Part shown: in pieces, positions 1-13,487 of the stretch
Layout: every line of letters begins with the position of its first letter
How positions within the stretch are numbered: position 1 is the stretch's first letter
NCBI RefSeq assembly: GCF_029227915.1
Contig: NC_079889.1
Coordinates: forward strand, 620,001 to 684,000
Reading direction: 5' to 3'
DNA length: 64,000 bases
DNA from: Hydractinia symbiolongicarpus
Taxonomy: Eukaryota; Cnidaria; Hydrozoa; Anthoathecata; Hydractiniidae
The notes under the pieces: generated by a model
What the model saw: the letters and a program-made list of their open reading frames with translations, nothing else
What the model was told of the DNA's origin: nothing
Database searches by the model: none
Translations under genes and position numbers: made by a program

Positions 1-115
1 TTTCATCTATTTCAACCAACATATCTGCATATTTTTTTTAACCCAATATATATATTTTGAAATAGAAATGCATCACTCATCTTCACACTTACTTTTTTTC
101 TTTCTTTTTTTTTAG

Positions 116-135
116 AGTGGAGGCAATATCAAATG
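116..135 (+). CDS. tentative first visible exon of the STK31-like gene
   Basis: A pyrimidine-rich acceptor ending at 115 is followed by 20 bases and a GTAATC donor. The last three bases are ATG, which would join in frame to the exon at 785 and give a protein starting M-V-D-E-M-F. If the acceptor is real, the promoter and a leader exon lie left of the window. The frame upstream of the ATG (WRQYQ) is also open, so a longer N-terminus is possible. Confidence 0.4.
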
Positions 136-3100
136 GTAATCACGTGAATGGAGTTAGCCAAGGTTTTCACATTTTATATTTCGAACACAGGGTCCAGACA
201 GAGTGGGAAACTCCAGGGGGATAGATTTTTAAGCTATTAACAGCATGTTTTCCATGGTGTTTTAATTTTTCTTATAGAAAGGATGTTACCATATGCATAT
301 TTATTAGATTCAGGGACAAAAATGTTTATTTCAAATCAGTCTCAAACTTTAGAAAACTACTATGAGGCACGAATTCCCAAGAATCTTTAATCCTATCTGA
401 ACCCTATGGCATGCATAAAGTGTTCACTGTCTATAAAGCGTCAGAGTTATACTTTTAAGGTCAACATTTTTTGCATGACATCATCAGAAATTTTAGAATG
501 GGCAAAAATACCATAGTCTACTTTTTTATTTTCTCTGGAATTTTTAACCCAAAAAAGCGTGGTTATCGTGTATCAATTCATTGAGAAACATGATATTCAA
601 AAAGTCCGTTTTAGATCTTAAAGCAATTGTTATTAAATATAAATTTTCCTTTTAACGTTTTAGCAAAATCACCAAATAAAACAGTTAAATATCAGGTATA
701 ACTGCATGTTTAATGTTATTTTTATTGGTCTCTGTGATTTTGTTGATTTAATTTCATGATGATTTTGTTTTTGTTTTTGTGAAGGTGGATGAAATGTTTC
801 CAGTTTATGTTGTACATGTAGAATCTCCTATCCAGTTTTGGGCGCAGGTAACTATTAAAAATCTATAATTATTGCTGAAAGGAGTTGATAAGGCTTTACC
901 AGAAATTTTCTATTTAAACAGTATTTTTTTTCCTACTTTTAATAACCAAAGTTACGTACTACTGTCTTCTGGTTATCTAAACTTTCTTTGAGATATCCAA
1001 TGAAACAAGGATATTTATACTCATACGAAAGCTTGGATGCAAACAAGTTAGGGTTATATACTGTAACCCCCTTCAGGGTCATTTTTTTAAAAAAAGTTTT
1101 TTTTTAATTTTGATTCTTTGGCGTATTTCCTGATATTTAAAAAAAGGAATCAAAAATATTTATTGTTAAGAGGGATAAAATGAAGAAAAATCTTCTTCAT
1201 CTTTTAGTGTTTTCAATAGTGTGCTCAAAGTTTAAAATTCCTGAAATATATTTAATCTGTATAATAATTAAAGAGAGTTATGCAGAACGAATAAAAAGTT
1301 GCATCTCTACATATGACATAGGAAACATTTACAATTCAATAATCTATACAAATATATTATTATTTATCATTTATAACTTTTTAATTTATTTCTTTATTTT
1401 TTTTCACATTTATCCTGTTATGTTATGTTATCCTGTTCTCTGTTTAACAATAACTAGACCCAAAGTTCTGTGAAAACACTTTACCTTTAATTTTAAATTA
1501 GATATTTATGAGTTGTTAATTATTCATAATGTTTAATTGGGTGTAACCATGTTCTTGCAGTTAAAAGCAAAAGCCTTTGATTTGCTTTTTCTTGAAATAA
1601 AATTTTTAGTCGTAACGGTTTATATTTTTGTCGAACACTCCCCTCCATCTTGTTGAAATTGTACAAGTTTGTTGCGACAATTATATCTTTGGCTACAAAA
1701 CTTTGCTTTTTCTAACGCAGAAAGTGAGGAAATATCGAGTTATTGATCTATCATGGTTAAAAATAGATAAATCAGTCATAAAACAGCTATTGTAACACAA
1801 AATATGCTATATTTTTAGAACCACGTGTTGTTATGAGTAAAAAAAGCAAAGTTGTTTAGAGCTGAGTAAGAGCTTCGCAATGATATTTTTTTCAACAAAC
1901 GAAAATTTCACTGAGGGGCGTGTTCAACAAAAATGAACTGGAAGGATGAATTTTTGGATATAATTTTTTTTTCTACTTTTTGGATTTTTTTATGGAAATA
2001 TTTTTTATCATTCTAGAGATAAATTATTCGGCTTTCAGAATATATATATTTGCTAGGGTTAATATAGCACGCAGAAGGGATATTTTAAATATACTGAGTA
2101 TGTGTCTCAGGTGGTTACCTTATCCTTAAATAATTTCATTTGTGATAGTTATAAATATATTACTACATTGTTCATTCAGTTTTTGTAAATATATTTATCA
2201 TGTATGTATATATCGCAATAAACAAAAAATTTGCTTTTATGTAGAAATTTACTCTAACACATGCGGCAGAGATACAAGAGATAACCGAACAAATGGAGAA
2301 GCAGTGCCCAGCTCAACCGAAAGTTGTGGGGCAGCTTTCTACTCAACAAATATATGGTTGTAAGTTTAGTGAAGATGGTTTGTGGTATCGATGTTGTGTA
2401 GAACGCTGTTTAACTAAAAATATGGTAAGGCTAGTAAAGTTCGAAAATAAGTTATTTTTGACAGAATAGCATTTGTAATAAAAAATAGTTACTTTTTTTA
2501 TATTTAAATGGCTTGTTGCATATTGCATAAAATACTTCTCAAAGAATTGACATAAATAAACACAGGGAATAAACATGTTTTTCTTGTCATAATTAAGAAT
2601 TTTAGTTTCTTCAGCTGCTGATTCATTCTTTCTCAATTGTTTAGGTTCATGTACGTTATATTGATTATGGAAATTCCGAAACAGTTGAGAGGTTTGGTCT
2701 GGTTTCTCTTCCATTGAATCTAACAACAAAACCGCCCTCTGCGTCATGTTTTCGCTTGGATGGGCTCGAGCTTACAGTCTCAGACGAAAACTCTGAATTG
2801 TTCAAGAAAGTAAATACATATTTTAGTTATTTTGTTAAATGGCCTTTTTCAGGAAGTTGCATATGTGACTTAGGATATACTTAATTCCCTTTGAGATTAT
2901 TTCTAGACACCTGTTAGGGTAAGTGTTCGAAATAGTTTTTAAGTTTGTGATTAATTAATACTTTTAGGGTGTTCAAACAGTAACAGAGTTGATTCATGAC
3001 CAAACTATTGAAGTAAAAGTTGTAAGAACAGGTACTTATACTTTGAGTTTTTTTTACATTTCACCCACAATGTGCACTGAATTTTAAACTGGTAAAAAAA

Positions 3101-6100
3101 ATCAAAATATGTAATTCTTTTTCTTTTTTTTCCTTCTGTTATTCTGTTTCTGTTATTTAATATACAAATTTAAGTAGATCCTAGTGTTCTAATAAGCCAT
3201 CAGAGTAAGTGCCCGTAGTTATAAATAATTTTTAACACAACAAAACAACTTTTAACATAACAGACTTAACCTATATGTGTACCGCCATTGAAGTTGCTAT
3301 TCAAAAGTTTTTCTGCTATAAATGGGTTTGGACTTTCAGTGGCTTATCCTGAGATTTTAGAGCTGATACACTAATCATTTGTCCACTGTGCTGTGCAAAT
3401 CCTTTGGAGCCTAACGGTTAGCATAATTTAGAAACAAATTTTTGAATTAAAATTATAACAAATGAATACAGTTCCTGTTGAATAATCTAGTCTATTGTTG
3501 AACTTGTGTATCTCCCTATGCATAATAAGGCATTCAGTTCTGTAATATATCTTGCCTTCAAGGCAAAGTGTTTTGCATGCTTGTATAAATATTGTAACAT
3601 TTTTTTGTATAGAAAACACTGTCAACGTAACCAAAGTGTGTAGAATTCAAAATGGCTCTCTGTTGGACCTTGCTACAAAACTTATTGCTAATGGATGTGC
3701 TAAAGTTAAAATTGATGTAAGTGAAAGAGCTCATAGTAAAGTGAACCTAAAAAAATAGGTTTTGGACTGAGACCAGATTGACATAATAAAAACCTGAAGC
3801 CGTGAAAATTGTTATTATTGCAAACACTGTTTGTGTTACTTTCTTTGTATTTATAGAAACCTGCACCTTTTTCCATGCCACCAAAATCAAATCAGAGAAT
3901 AAGATCACCTTTTAGTATTGCAACTGCAGCCTTATCAAGGTATATCCATTCCTTCTTATTACAATTTTGTACCAAGTATTTACATTTTTTTACTTAGACA
4001 CAATATCTGTTTCTATTTAGAACCGTGGAAACAACAGCACAGCAGAATGGTCAAAACTCTGTACGTATGCATTAATTAACTTTTCAAATTTTTTTTTTAT
4101 CATGTGGCGTCATCACAGAAGTAACTTCTGGGAATTAATCAGATCATTAAAATTTTGACTATTTTTTCTAATTCATTCTGTGAAAAAAACAAATTTTGTT
4201 AAAAGCAAAGGGGTTTTTTTGCTTATAAATTAAATAGACTTCAAGATGTAAACAAAAGCTGTAAAAATGACAGTAATGCATGTGATGTGTTTCTACACTT
4301 TTGTACTAAAAATATGGCTACTATGCAGTTGGTTGCTTGGTAGCAAAAAGGATGACAGTTTTGCCTGCTAGACATCTTTTTGAATTTCAGGAAAAACTAA
4401 ACAGCTGATTGGTTTGGTTGATTTAGAGGCCAATCTAATGTGTGAAGAAAACTGCCCTTATTAAGCCTTGTTAGCTGTTTCTGTAGTGCATATTTATTGA
4501 GTATTTGCTTTCCCTTTATTTATTTATTACTGTACCCCTAATTAAATTGGTTAATGAGTACTTCTTATTATTATTTAGGTACACAATGAAAAGGTTGCAT
4601 TGTTAGAGAAACAAATTTCAGAAAAGGATGCAGTTATTGCATCACTGGAAAGTAAATATAACCTAAAAAGTTCAGAATGTGCAAAAAACTTAGAAACAGC
4701 AGTCTCCTTGAAGTTTAACAACCTGTTAAAAAAAGTGATAGAACTACGTCAAATTCGCAAATCTGTTCCATCAGGAATAAATATTTTTCCTGAGGAGTTA
4801 CAAGCGCAAGTAGACTTGTTTTTAAATAATGACGACGTGATAAAACTAAGAACAATGAAACAATATCAGAATATTGTGGCTAGTGAGAAAAATCTGGCTG
4901 AACAACAATTATTAATTACATCATGCACAGAAAAAGATAACCTGCCTGACTTAATTGAGGATCGTGACAAGGTTATGAAGAAATTGATTAGAGATATTAA
5001 GAATTTCCTGAAACACATTGCGCTTCTTCCACTGGACACACGTGCAACAGAGTTAGAGGATGCCTTAAACAATTTGAAAATGCAATATACAGATTTGATC
5101 AGTGGTGAACAGCAAAGCTTTGCTTCTGATACAAAGACAGAATCATCATTAGAAATAGCAATTAATGCATATGAGCTAATTAAATCTAACCAGTCTTCAT
5201 CAATCAAGGCACTGCAAAAAACTGCAAACGAAAGAAGTTCAAAGTTATTCAAAATATTAAGCGAAGTACAGCGAGAATGCCACTGCGTCATCCAAGACAC
5301 CAATGGCTCAATTGAATCTGACATCGACATATTGATAAAAGAGTACGAAGAGGCGATGTCTGAAGAGATTAAAAGCATTCAGGCATGTTTTTATGTTTGA
5401 TTTAAGATAGCTTAAAAATAAAAAGTTTTAAAGCTGTATATTCCAGAAATTTATAACTTATTATGTCCCTATTATGTTAATTGAAAACTTAACTCGTAGC
5501 CATTTGATGGAATAAATCTTTCATATATTCAATAGGAAATTGGACAAGAGGGTGAAGATGCTATCTCTCTTAAAGATGTTATCAGGGAGTTAAAGAAATC
5601 TCTGGATGCTGAAATAGCAGACATAAACTTAATCAGGTTTGTGTTTCATAAGCTTTGAGCTATAGACGAACCCCGATATAGTGAACATCTTGATATAGCG
5701 AATTAAAGTGTTAAAAAGTTAGTCTGTGGCCAGGTTGAGGGGTGGATTAACACCAAAAACAAAATGGATGACCATTTTAGTGAATACAACGTGGTACGAC
5801 ACAGCCTCTGTCCCTTTTTTCAGTATTTTAATGTAGCAATGTAGTATATACTTGCTATAGGTTACTTCCTACAACATTTTTGTTTTTGTTTTTATTTTGT
5901 TAATATATTTAACTCTTACACCAGGAATAAAGGGAATTAAAAAACCAAAAAAATCACATACAAATTTGTTGAATACTACAGAAAATATAACAAAAAACAT
6001 GGTACAGATTAAAATTTATAATTCAGAAAAAAATTTTGCAAAATCATGTTGTAGATTCCTTTACAGCCATGTTGATAAAAGAAACATGTGAACAAAACAA

Positions 6101-9100
6101 CTAAATGCTTATACTTATTATGACATTACACCACAATCTTTCAAATGTCAGGTATTTCTTCGAATTCGTTACCATTTTGCTTTTGAACAGGATCCTGGCC
6201 GAATATACAAATTTAAAGCACTTTTGTTCAAAAGGGTTTCCAGTTTTAAAAGATTTAAGCAAATTTTCTGATTTTTTTTCACCTTATGATGCAACAAACT
6301 TTCAATATAACAAACTTTTTTCTATTCTCGTTAAGGTTCGTTATATTGAGAGTCCGTAGGTAAAAAAAACTGTAAATCTAGCGTTGTAATAGCCAGACTT
6401 TGCAAACTCTATATAAGACTGAAATTTTTAATTTAGGGGTACTTTGGTTTTGCAGTATTCTGATATAAAGGTAGGATAATAATTTTAAGGCTGTTTTTCA
6501 CTTCAAAATTTTTTCACGGAACTAAACGTAAAGGAATAGATAAACTTTTGATCATGCAAACTTAAAATGTATACATTGCTTGAATGGAAAATTTTCTTGT
6601 CCGTTTCAGGCAAAGTAGAATCAATTTTTAACTTTTTCTTTGTGTTCTGTGCTGAAACGACAGGTAGCATATTAGTTAGCCAAGCAGATTTTTTTATTTT
6701 GCTAGAATTGTGCAATGTGGGCTTTCTTTCTGTATTAAATGAGCGCAATAATATGTAGTGAAAATTACCAGTAGAAAATTTTCTGTTCTGTTCCTGTCCA
6801 TTCCTTTCCCCAGAAAATTTTCTTAAGAGTGGCGAACAGCCTTTACACTGTGTCTACCCCCCTTAGAAAAAAGAGTAATTACTTTGTGCTGCTAACAGGC
6901 GAACAACTGCACAAAATAGCAATGCAGGTATAGGGTAGTTCCTCTGGATTTTCCACAGACTTATGACTAGTTAATAATACCTGCATATTAGAATCAAAAT
7001 GATACTTTTTTGTTTACCTTTGTTGACTCTGTAAGGTTAATTATTATTATTGTTTTTATTATTGTTTTGTTTTTAACTGTTTCTTTTTTTGTGTATTAGG
7101 AAAAATATGAACTATTGTTGCAAAACAAACCTGATGTAAATGCAGTTGTGCAAGCTCGAAAACAAATCAAAGCGTTGAAGTCAAAATTTCGTCACAAACT
7201 TGCTGACATCACAGACATGGAAGAGGTAACAACTTTAGATTGTCTTTCCAACTAATAAAAGCCATTATAATCTTATCATCATCATTCACGGGTTAACGTT
7301 CGTTTTCCATGCTAGCATGGAAAACGAACGTTAAGCGGAACAGAAACAAAAGAAAGGAAAAGGTAAATAAATTTGAATGCTATTGCGCATTTTTTTCCTT
7401 CTTTCTTTCTCCTGATTACTGTACATCCAGTTTTTTAAAAACAATTTTTTTGTTTATAAGAAATCAACTTATAAATACGTATATACAAAACTTTACCGGT
7501 TTACGTACTGCTAAACATGTCTCATGTACATCATCATCATCATCATTCTCGGCTTAACGTCCGTTTTCCATGCTAGCATGGGTTGGACGAGGTATATTAA
7601 TGACCCTCTTCCAATCTGATCTAGACTGTGTTAGATCTAAACTCAACTTCCTCTGTATCAAGTCTGTCCTTATAACCTCCTGCCAAGTCTTTTTTGGTCT
7701 ACCTCTGGGCTTTGTCCCAGGAACTATCAAGTCTCTACACTTTCTTACCCAATTATCCTCCTCCATTATTTCCAAGTACCCCAGCCACAAGATGTTATAC
7801 AGTTACACAGTTTTTTAAGAACTGATTAACTACTCATGTAGTTAATCAGTTTTTATTTTTGAAGGCTGTGACTTCAAAAAATATGGCTTTGTATACAACT
7901 GTCATTATTATATTGAGATTATTGAAGTCGACGATTACTTGATGTTGGTCATTTAAAACAATGTCATTAAAGTTTCATCCCCTTTTTTTAATCTTCAGGA
8001 TTCGGATGAGAACGACAAAGAAGAGTTAAATGAGGTATACAATTATCAAGACGATCAATTTTTAAGAAAATCAGAAATAACACATACATCAAAATATCAT
8101 TTTTTTTTTTGACATAAAAATTTTGATATTTTGTACATATTGCATGTGTTGGTTCTATTTCACGCTCAACACTATTTTTTGTACTAGCGTTGTATACATC
8201 ACTATCTTTTTTCCCCATACCCATTAAACAGATATTACAGAGTTGCCACTCTCTTGGAAAATTGGAAACTTATTAAAATATAAATTGTAGTAAAAGAAGA
8301 AACATTGTCAATTTTAACTTTCTAATAACCACTTAATACATTAAATAAGCAAATCTTCTGAATAGGTGACCACCCTAAGAAGGTGCTCAATCTTTAATGT
8401 ATAGTATAGTATAGGTGTCTTTTTTCCCGATGACCTAATAACCAACCTGAATAATATATATTATAAAAAAAATTTCCAGTTATTGTATTTTTAGTTTAAT
8501 ATTTTTGTTGTCATTTTTCAGCTTGAAGAAGATTTGAATGAAATTCGTCTTAAATTACATGCTAGTTTCATTGAAGAACTTGAAGAAATGGTAGATTATT
8601 AATTATAACTATACTGGAGATATCCTTGAGTTGCCAAAATGAAAAGTAATTTTCATTTTGGCAACGCCAAGATACAACATGCTGTCTACTATTAACCATG
8701 TTAAAATAAGCCCCCTTGGTGAGAATTAAATTTCCAACCCTGCAATGCTCAGATTAACCAATGTTGAGGTAGCAAAAGGGCCGAAAATCGGGGTTTCAAA
8801 TCAAAAGATTGTTGGTAAAAAACAAAGGAAATGTGGGTTTCTTCTAATAAGTGCTGCAGCGTCCAAGGCTTTTGTGTGATTAGAAATGATAATACCATTA
8901 AAAAAATTGTTGTTTGTTTAGAATTAGTAAGTACAGATTAGATTTTACGTTGCTTTGTTTTGTTAATGCTTGTTTTTCCTAATTAATGCCAGACCTCACA
9001 AGTTTTATACCAGACCTCACAAGTTTTATACCAGACCTCACAAGTTTTATACTAGCTCTTGATAACTAGATGTGAAACTAAAAGCGCACAAAATATATAT

Positions 9101-12100
9101 TTTTTTTTAGAAAATTTTGTGCGACAAGTGCAAAGTAAATTTTCCAGAATTAAGCATTCAACATCCGGAAATCGGATTAGATGCTTTCCAGGTAGGCTTA
9201 TTACTTTACTTTGGTTTACAGTGTCAAAGTTTAATGAAACTTACGCTAGTAGGACATCTGGTAATTTTTTTGCATGGAGATTTTTTTAAAAAAATAATGT
9301 TCCATTTCTTCTTTTGTGTTTAGGCTTCCAATTATCTTTTACAAAATAGTCGGTCAATTGAGCATTACTCCCACAATGCATTGCCAGTCATTGTACAGAA
9401 GAAGAAACAAACAACATATAAGGCAATGTTTAATGGAAGGCCATGCATATTAAAGGTATGCCAAGAAGCACGTGAAATAATTTGCTATTGTTTATGCGGA
9501 TTTATAAATTTTACGTGAGCAAATAAGGGAATTATAAAGAATTATACCTAGCTCACAGTTCGTTCATCATGATGTCTATGTCAAGCTGTGCTATAAACAG
9601 TGAATATTTTAGATTTTGCACATTTTTGCCAATTAACTCTATATATTTCATGTAACGAGTCAAATTAATAAAGAGTAAGAAATAATTTTCAAAGTGATCA
9701 TGCCAAATAGCTAAAATTTTAAAATTGTAGTTTTATTCTTTTTGTTATCTCTGACAGTTTTCTATTACTTATCTTTATAGGAGATCACATTGGATGGTAA
9801 AAAATTAGTGTTGGATGATGTCTTGGCACATATTGTCCAATTCTCGAAAGATAGACTTGCTGACTATGACGTAGATATCAGCTGTGTATTCACCAACAAG
9901 GTTAGTGATGATTTTTGTGGACTGGTTTTCTTTTGTGCGTCGACAATATACAAAGGCTAAATCTTCAACAGACACTTTGGCACTTTGTGTTGCATTAGAT
10001 AGATAACCTGCAATTATTAAATTTGTCTTGTGTCCTTTACATCGTCTGATTCAACATTAATATTTAAAATTTTATATGTGTTTTAGAATGAACGAAAGCT
10101 GTACATACATCAAGATTTTATGGAAGATGGTAACATTTTAGAGTTTATTACGGAAAAGAACCCTTCAGAGAAGGTAAAGATGCTGCTTTGCAGATTTTGA
10201 TGACTTCAGTTTTGTAAATCTTTTTTATAATCATGCATTGCATGAAAAAAAGAGAAAATTATGCCTGGCACAACTCGCGCATGCCATACAACAAAATTGC
10301 ATTGTATGCAAAAAAAAATCGCACTGTTACATCATGTTGTCCTTACGTGTGATGAAATATATGGAAATTCTTAACGCAATAGGTTGTTTGTGAATTACTT
10401 ATTGATGTGTTGACTGCATTGGATAAAAAAGAATCGCCATACTCTGCATTGAAACCTCAGAACGTACTAATCAAAAGATTGTCCACTGGCGCATTTCGAG
10501 CTGTTCTTGCTGAACCTCATTTTACAGATAGTCAGGTTTGTGAGCAACCTTTTATTTGTAATTTTACGTGATTTTATGATGTTATTGTGCTCATGAGTCC
10601 TAGAAACGTAGTGGTGCATGAACATTACTGTTGTACATAAGCCTAATTTTGCGCATCAAAAAAATGTTATATGTTAGTCAAACATTTTGCATTTTGCAGT
10701 GCGTAGTTTATTTTTGCCAATGGTTGTGTACGTCCGCTACCCTAGCATACTTTTAATACACCACAAATACAGGATGTTGTGTGACTTAATTTTCTTCACT
10801 AAAACAGGTGAAACAATTAGAAGGATGCTTGTATCTCCACAAAACTATTCCTGGCTATCCTGTGCTAGATATGTTTCAAGAGCAGCCATCAAAACAAGCA
10901 GACATGGTGTGCTTTGGTGGCATGTTACTGTGGGTAAGTATGTTTGTTATACGCGGAAAAGTTTCCTCAAAAAATTATTTTTTAATAGAAAGGGAAACCA
11001 ACCTAAAATTTGACAGTTTAATGTATTGCAAAACGTTTCCTCAGAAAATTAATTTTGGAAAAGAAAATTGAATTTTAAATGTTCTTTGTGTGCTATGTAA
11101 CTTTAAAAAAATTACTTCGTCTGTTATTCACGACCTGACGATGAATTTTGTCCAAGTTTTGTTTTTTCCATTTTCTAGTTAAAAATGGCAGGCAGGAATA
11201 AATAGATTTAACATGGCAAAAAAAGTTTTCAATGTTATTTTTGCTAGTGTAAAATACTTTGTGTAAAACCTCTAAACTTTAAGTTCAGATTCTGATATAG
11301 TTGGTTCAAAAAAGTTGTGTATTAACAATACTAGAAGCATTGTTGGCTTGCATGGAGTGAGTTAGAAAGATGTTTAAAAACCCTTTATTTTGCTAAAGAC
11401 TAAAATAATATTTTTTAAAAAAATAAGTATTTCGAAAAATTTTGTCCTAGCAAATTTAGTCCAATTAAATTTAAAATTTGGTCCAGAATTTTATCCCAAC
11501 CAATATTTTCGTAAATATTAATCTATTGCAAAAGTTTCCTCAAATAATTATTACTTCATTTGATAAATGCTAGCCAGCTCAACTAACCTAATTAAAGTTT
11601 CTTTAGCTTGTGAATTAAGTTTTTTATAACTTTTCCACTCTTTACATCTCAGGTGCTGAATCACAATAGCTCGTTTTCCAAAAATGTCCACAGCGATATA
11701 GAACTCGTAGTGCAGGTAATGTGAATTTACCATCTAGGTCTAAATGATTCTGTGTATTTATTCGCAAAGGTACTGACGTGTTTCTACATGCAGATCAATT
11801 GAGTGAAAAACATTTTTCATGTTTTTTGGAATTTTACATTGTACCTTAATTTCTCTACACTTTTCTGGAACGTGGAGATTGAGCTTTTCTCAACCTAGTT
11901 TTATTAGCGGCTCACCATTCAGGCAACCAGGATTAAACCTTGTCCACACTATCACGCATTAATTATGAAGTAGTATCTGTCATTTTCGTCAATATGGGTA
12001 CATAGGTCATTTATTTGCTCGGTATGAGTTTTTTCTATAAATAACAGCAATAGTGTGACTAGCTCTGTTCAGCTTGACGTTGTAAACTTGCTTTCACAAT

Positions 12101-13099
12101 AGGATACACTGTTGAAGGACTTGTTGCGTCAACTGCTGAACCCTACAGTGGCTGAACGCATTACAGCGGGGCAAGCATTGGCTCACAACTACTTTAAAGA
12201 GATTCTTAGGAAACCAGAAATTTTGTCAAATAGTATGTTAGAAACAGTAAAAGAAGAGGAGGAGGTAAGTAGCTCAGTATTGTTGTTTACTTGAAATTCG
12301 TGTGTTGTAAATGTTAAGTAATCTTAATCTGGTACTTCTCGCAGAATACATTTATGCAGTGGTTTATTGTTGACGCTCTTCGGTATTGAAAACATACCAC
12401 AAGAGAGCTTTTTTCGTCTAAACAAATTAGTGTTCTTATTCAAAGAAACCTCGGCATGCAGTACCAAAATTCATCCTTTATGCACAGATAATATGTTAGT
12501 AGGAACAGTATCCGTTTTATGTAAGCACAAAACCGAGATCGAAAATCCAGAACGAGTTAAGAACATCACATGAGCGCACTAGCAGCATCGATAAAATAGT
12601 TAAAAAAAAAAGATATGGATACTCCTGTTCCGAAAAACATATTTCCAAAAGTACTTAAGGCATAAAATGCAAAAAAATTAAAAACTTTTGAAGGCTTTCC
12701 TTTTCAGTTTCAAAATGTTTTTCGATGTGTATATCAGTAAAAGTTTTTTTGTTTGTTGTTATTGTTGTTGTTGTTGTTGTTGATATTGTCATTTTTTAAT
12801 AGGTAACTGATGTGGAATCAGATATTAAGGAAGAAGAGAGTCTTGTTTCTGAAATTGATAGTCATGTTGAAAGTGAAAAAGATGACAATTCTGTCGATGA
12901 GCTGAACAATAACAAAGTGAAAACTGAAGCTGAGGAAGAAACTGAAACATTGCAGAATGAAGAAGAATCACAGATGGCTATTGATGGTTGGAATCAGGCT
13001 TTGCTAGAGAAAGCTAAGAGAAAGAGCCGTTTAGCTGCTGTCTTGGAGCAGAAGCCACAAGATGTATCGATCAGTGATGACGATGATGATGATTTTTAA
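133..13099 (+). CDS. STK31: STK31/TDRD8-like Tudor and pseudokinase protein (about 24 exons)
   Basis: Exons placed by splice sites and open frame: 116-135 (tentative, ends in ATG), 785-847, 2245-2424, 2645-2809, 2968-3031, 3178-3204, 3613-3716, 3857-3939, 4021-4060, 4579-5382, 5536-5636, 6899-6927, 7100-7225, 7999-8034, 8522-8590, 9111-9191, 9324-9455, 9781-9900, 10087-10173, 10383-10535, 10808-10933, 11653-11715, 12103-12264, 12803-13099. The product is about 1,037 residues, close to the family length. A Tudor domain (about 50-100) shows LWYR and VRYIDYGNSE. A coiled-coil region follows (about 244-650), containing NFPELSIQHPEIGL at its end. The kinase-like domain (about 660-935) keeps a VAIK-type lysine (CILK) but has YSALKPQN for HRDLKPxN and AEPHF where DFG belongs, so catalysis is unlikely. 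The tail is acidic. STK31 is known as a germ-cell granule protein. The exact 5' start is unsure, and one junction (5636 to 6899) is out of phase by one base. Confidence 0.88.
3178..3204 (+). CDS. 27-base micro-exon of the STK31-like gene
   Basis: This short exon (residues D-P-S-V-L-I-S-H-Q with split end codons) lies between an AAGTAG acceptor and a GTAAGT donor. It links the phase-1 end of the exon at 2968-3031 to the phase-1 start of the exon at 3613, so the frame stays open across three exons. It is too short to be found by open-frame scanning. Confidence 0.7.
5660..6360. mobile_element. possible MITE with pogo/Tigger-style ends
   Basis: The left part carries CGAACCCCGATATAGTGAAC and a second CTTGATATAGCGAA. 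The right end, read in reverse, carries CTCAATATAACGAACC and a repeated AATATAACAAAC. Such repeated (T)ATAGCGAA boxes are typical of termini of pogo/Tigger-like DNA transposons. No transposase frame is present. The ends are only loosely complementary, so this is a weak call. Confidence 0.3.
7276..7334. repeat. 42-bp perfect palindrome next to a (CAT)n tract
   Basis: From 7293 to 7334 the sequence is its own reverse complement (TTAACGTTCGTTTTCCATGCT on the left half, centre CTAGCATGG). It is built from the same motif that ends the LINE-like fragment at 7533-7600, placed head to head with an inverted partial copy. It sits in an intron of the STK31-like gene and is preceded by a short (ATC)n run. 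Confidence 0.9.
7533..7800 (-). mobile_element. LINE-type retrotransposon 3' end (reverse-transcriptase C-terminal remnant)
   Basis: On the minus strand an open frame of about 78 codons reads LGYLEIMEEDNWVRKC, then PRGRPKKTWQEVI and a W-K-R-V-I end. This is the pattern seen at the C-terminus of many non-LTR endonuclease/reverse-transcriptase polyproteins. It is followed by a terminal motif with CCATGCTAGCATGG and a (GAT)n tail at 7533-7550, typical of a LINE 3' end. The catalytic domains are absent, so it is a 5'-truncated, dead copy in an intron of the STK31-like gene. Confidence 0.75.
7820..7851. repeat. perfect 14-bp hairpin
   Basis: Arms 7820-7833 (AACTGATTAACTAC) and 7838-7851 are exact reverse complements around a TCAT loop. 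It lies just right of the LINE remnant in the same intron. Confidence 0.85.
8630..8665. repeat. perfect 16-bp hairpin with imperfect outer stem
   Basis: Arms 8630-8645 (GTTGCCAAAATGAAAA) and 8650-8665 are exact reverse complements around GTAA. The stem extends imperfectly to about 8621-8675 (TATCCTTG against CAAGATA). It lies 40 bases after a coding exon of the STK31-like gene, inside the intron. It may be a tiny MITE. Confidence 0.85.
8989..9051. repeat. 21-bp tandem repeat, three exact copies
   Basis: Three identical head-to-tail copies of a 21-bp unit (core CCAGACCTCACAAG) lie in an intron of the STK31-like gene about 60 bases before the exon at 9111. Confidence 0.95.
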
Positions 13100-13487
13100 A
13101 CGTGGTGTATACTTTTGAGTTTTATTGCACTTGTCTGTTATAACATTTTACTCGATGTCGGCTGTGTCTCGATGAGTACAGTTACATGGCTTTGTTTTAT
13201 GTGTAAAAGTGTTCCTTAAAAGTTCTTTTGCTAGGCGTATTTATGATATTTATTCATAGAGTTTTGTGTAATTTTTATAAGAAAAGTTTTGTTATTTCGA
13301 TGAGAAGGAATGAAGATGGAAGTTTCTTATTTCTTTCGAGGTTACCATTCTTAAATTGTAAGTTCTTCCCGTTTATTTGCGCAAAGGTTTGTTTTCAGTT
13401 GATCTATGTTTGTTGTTTTTTCAGATAAAAATATATTTACAAGATTTTTAAACTTTAAAGAGAGTTATATATTTATGAAAGCTTGTT

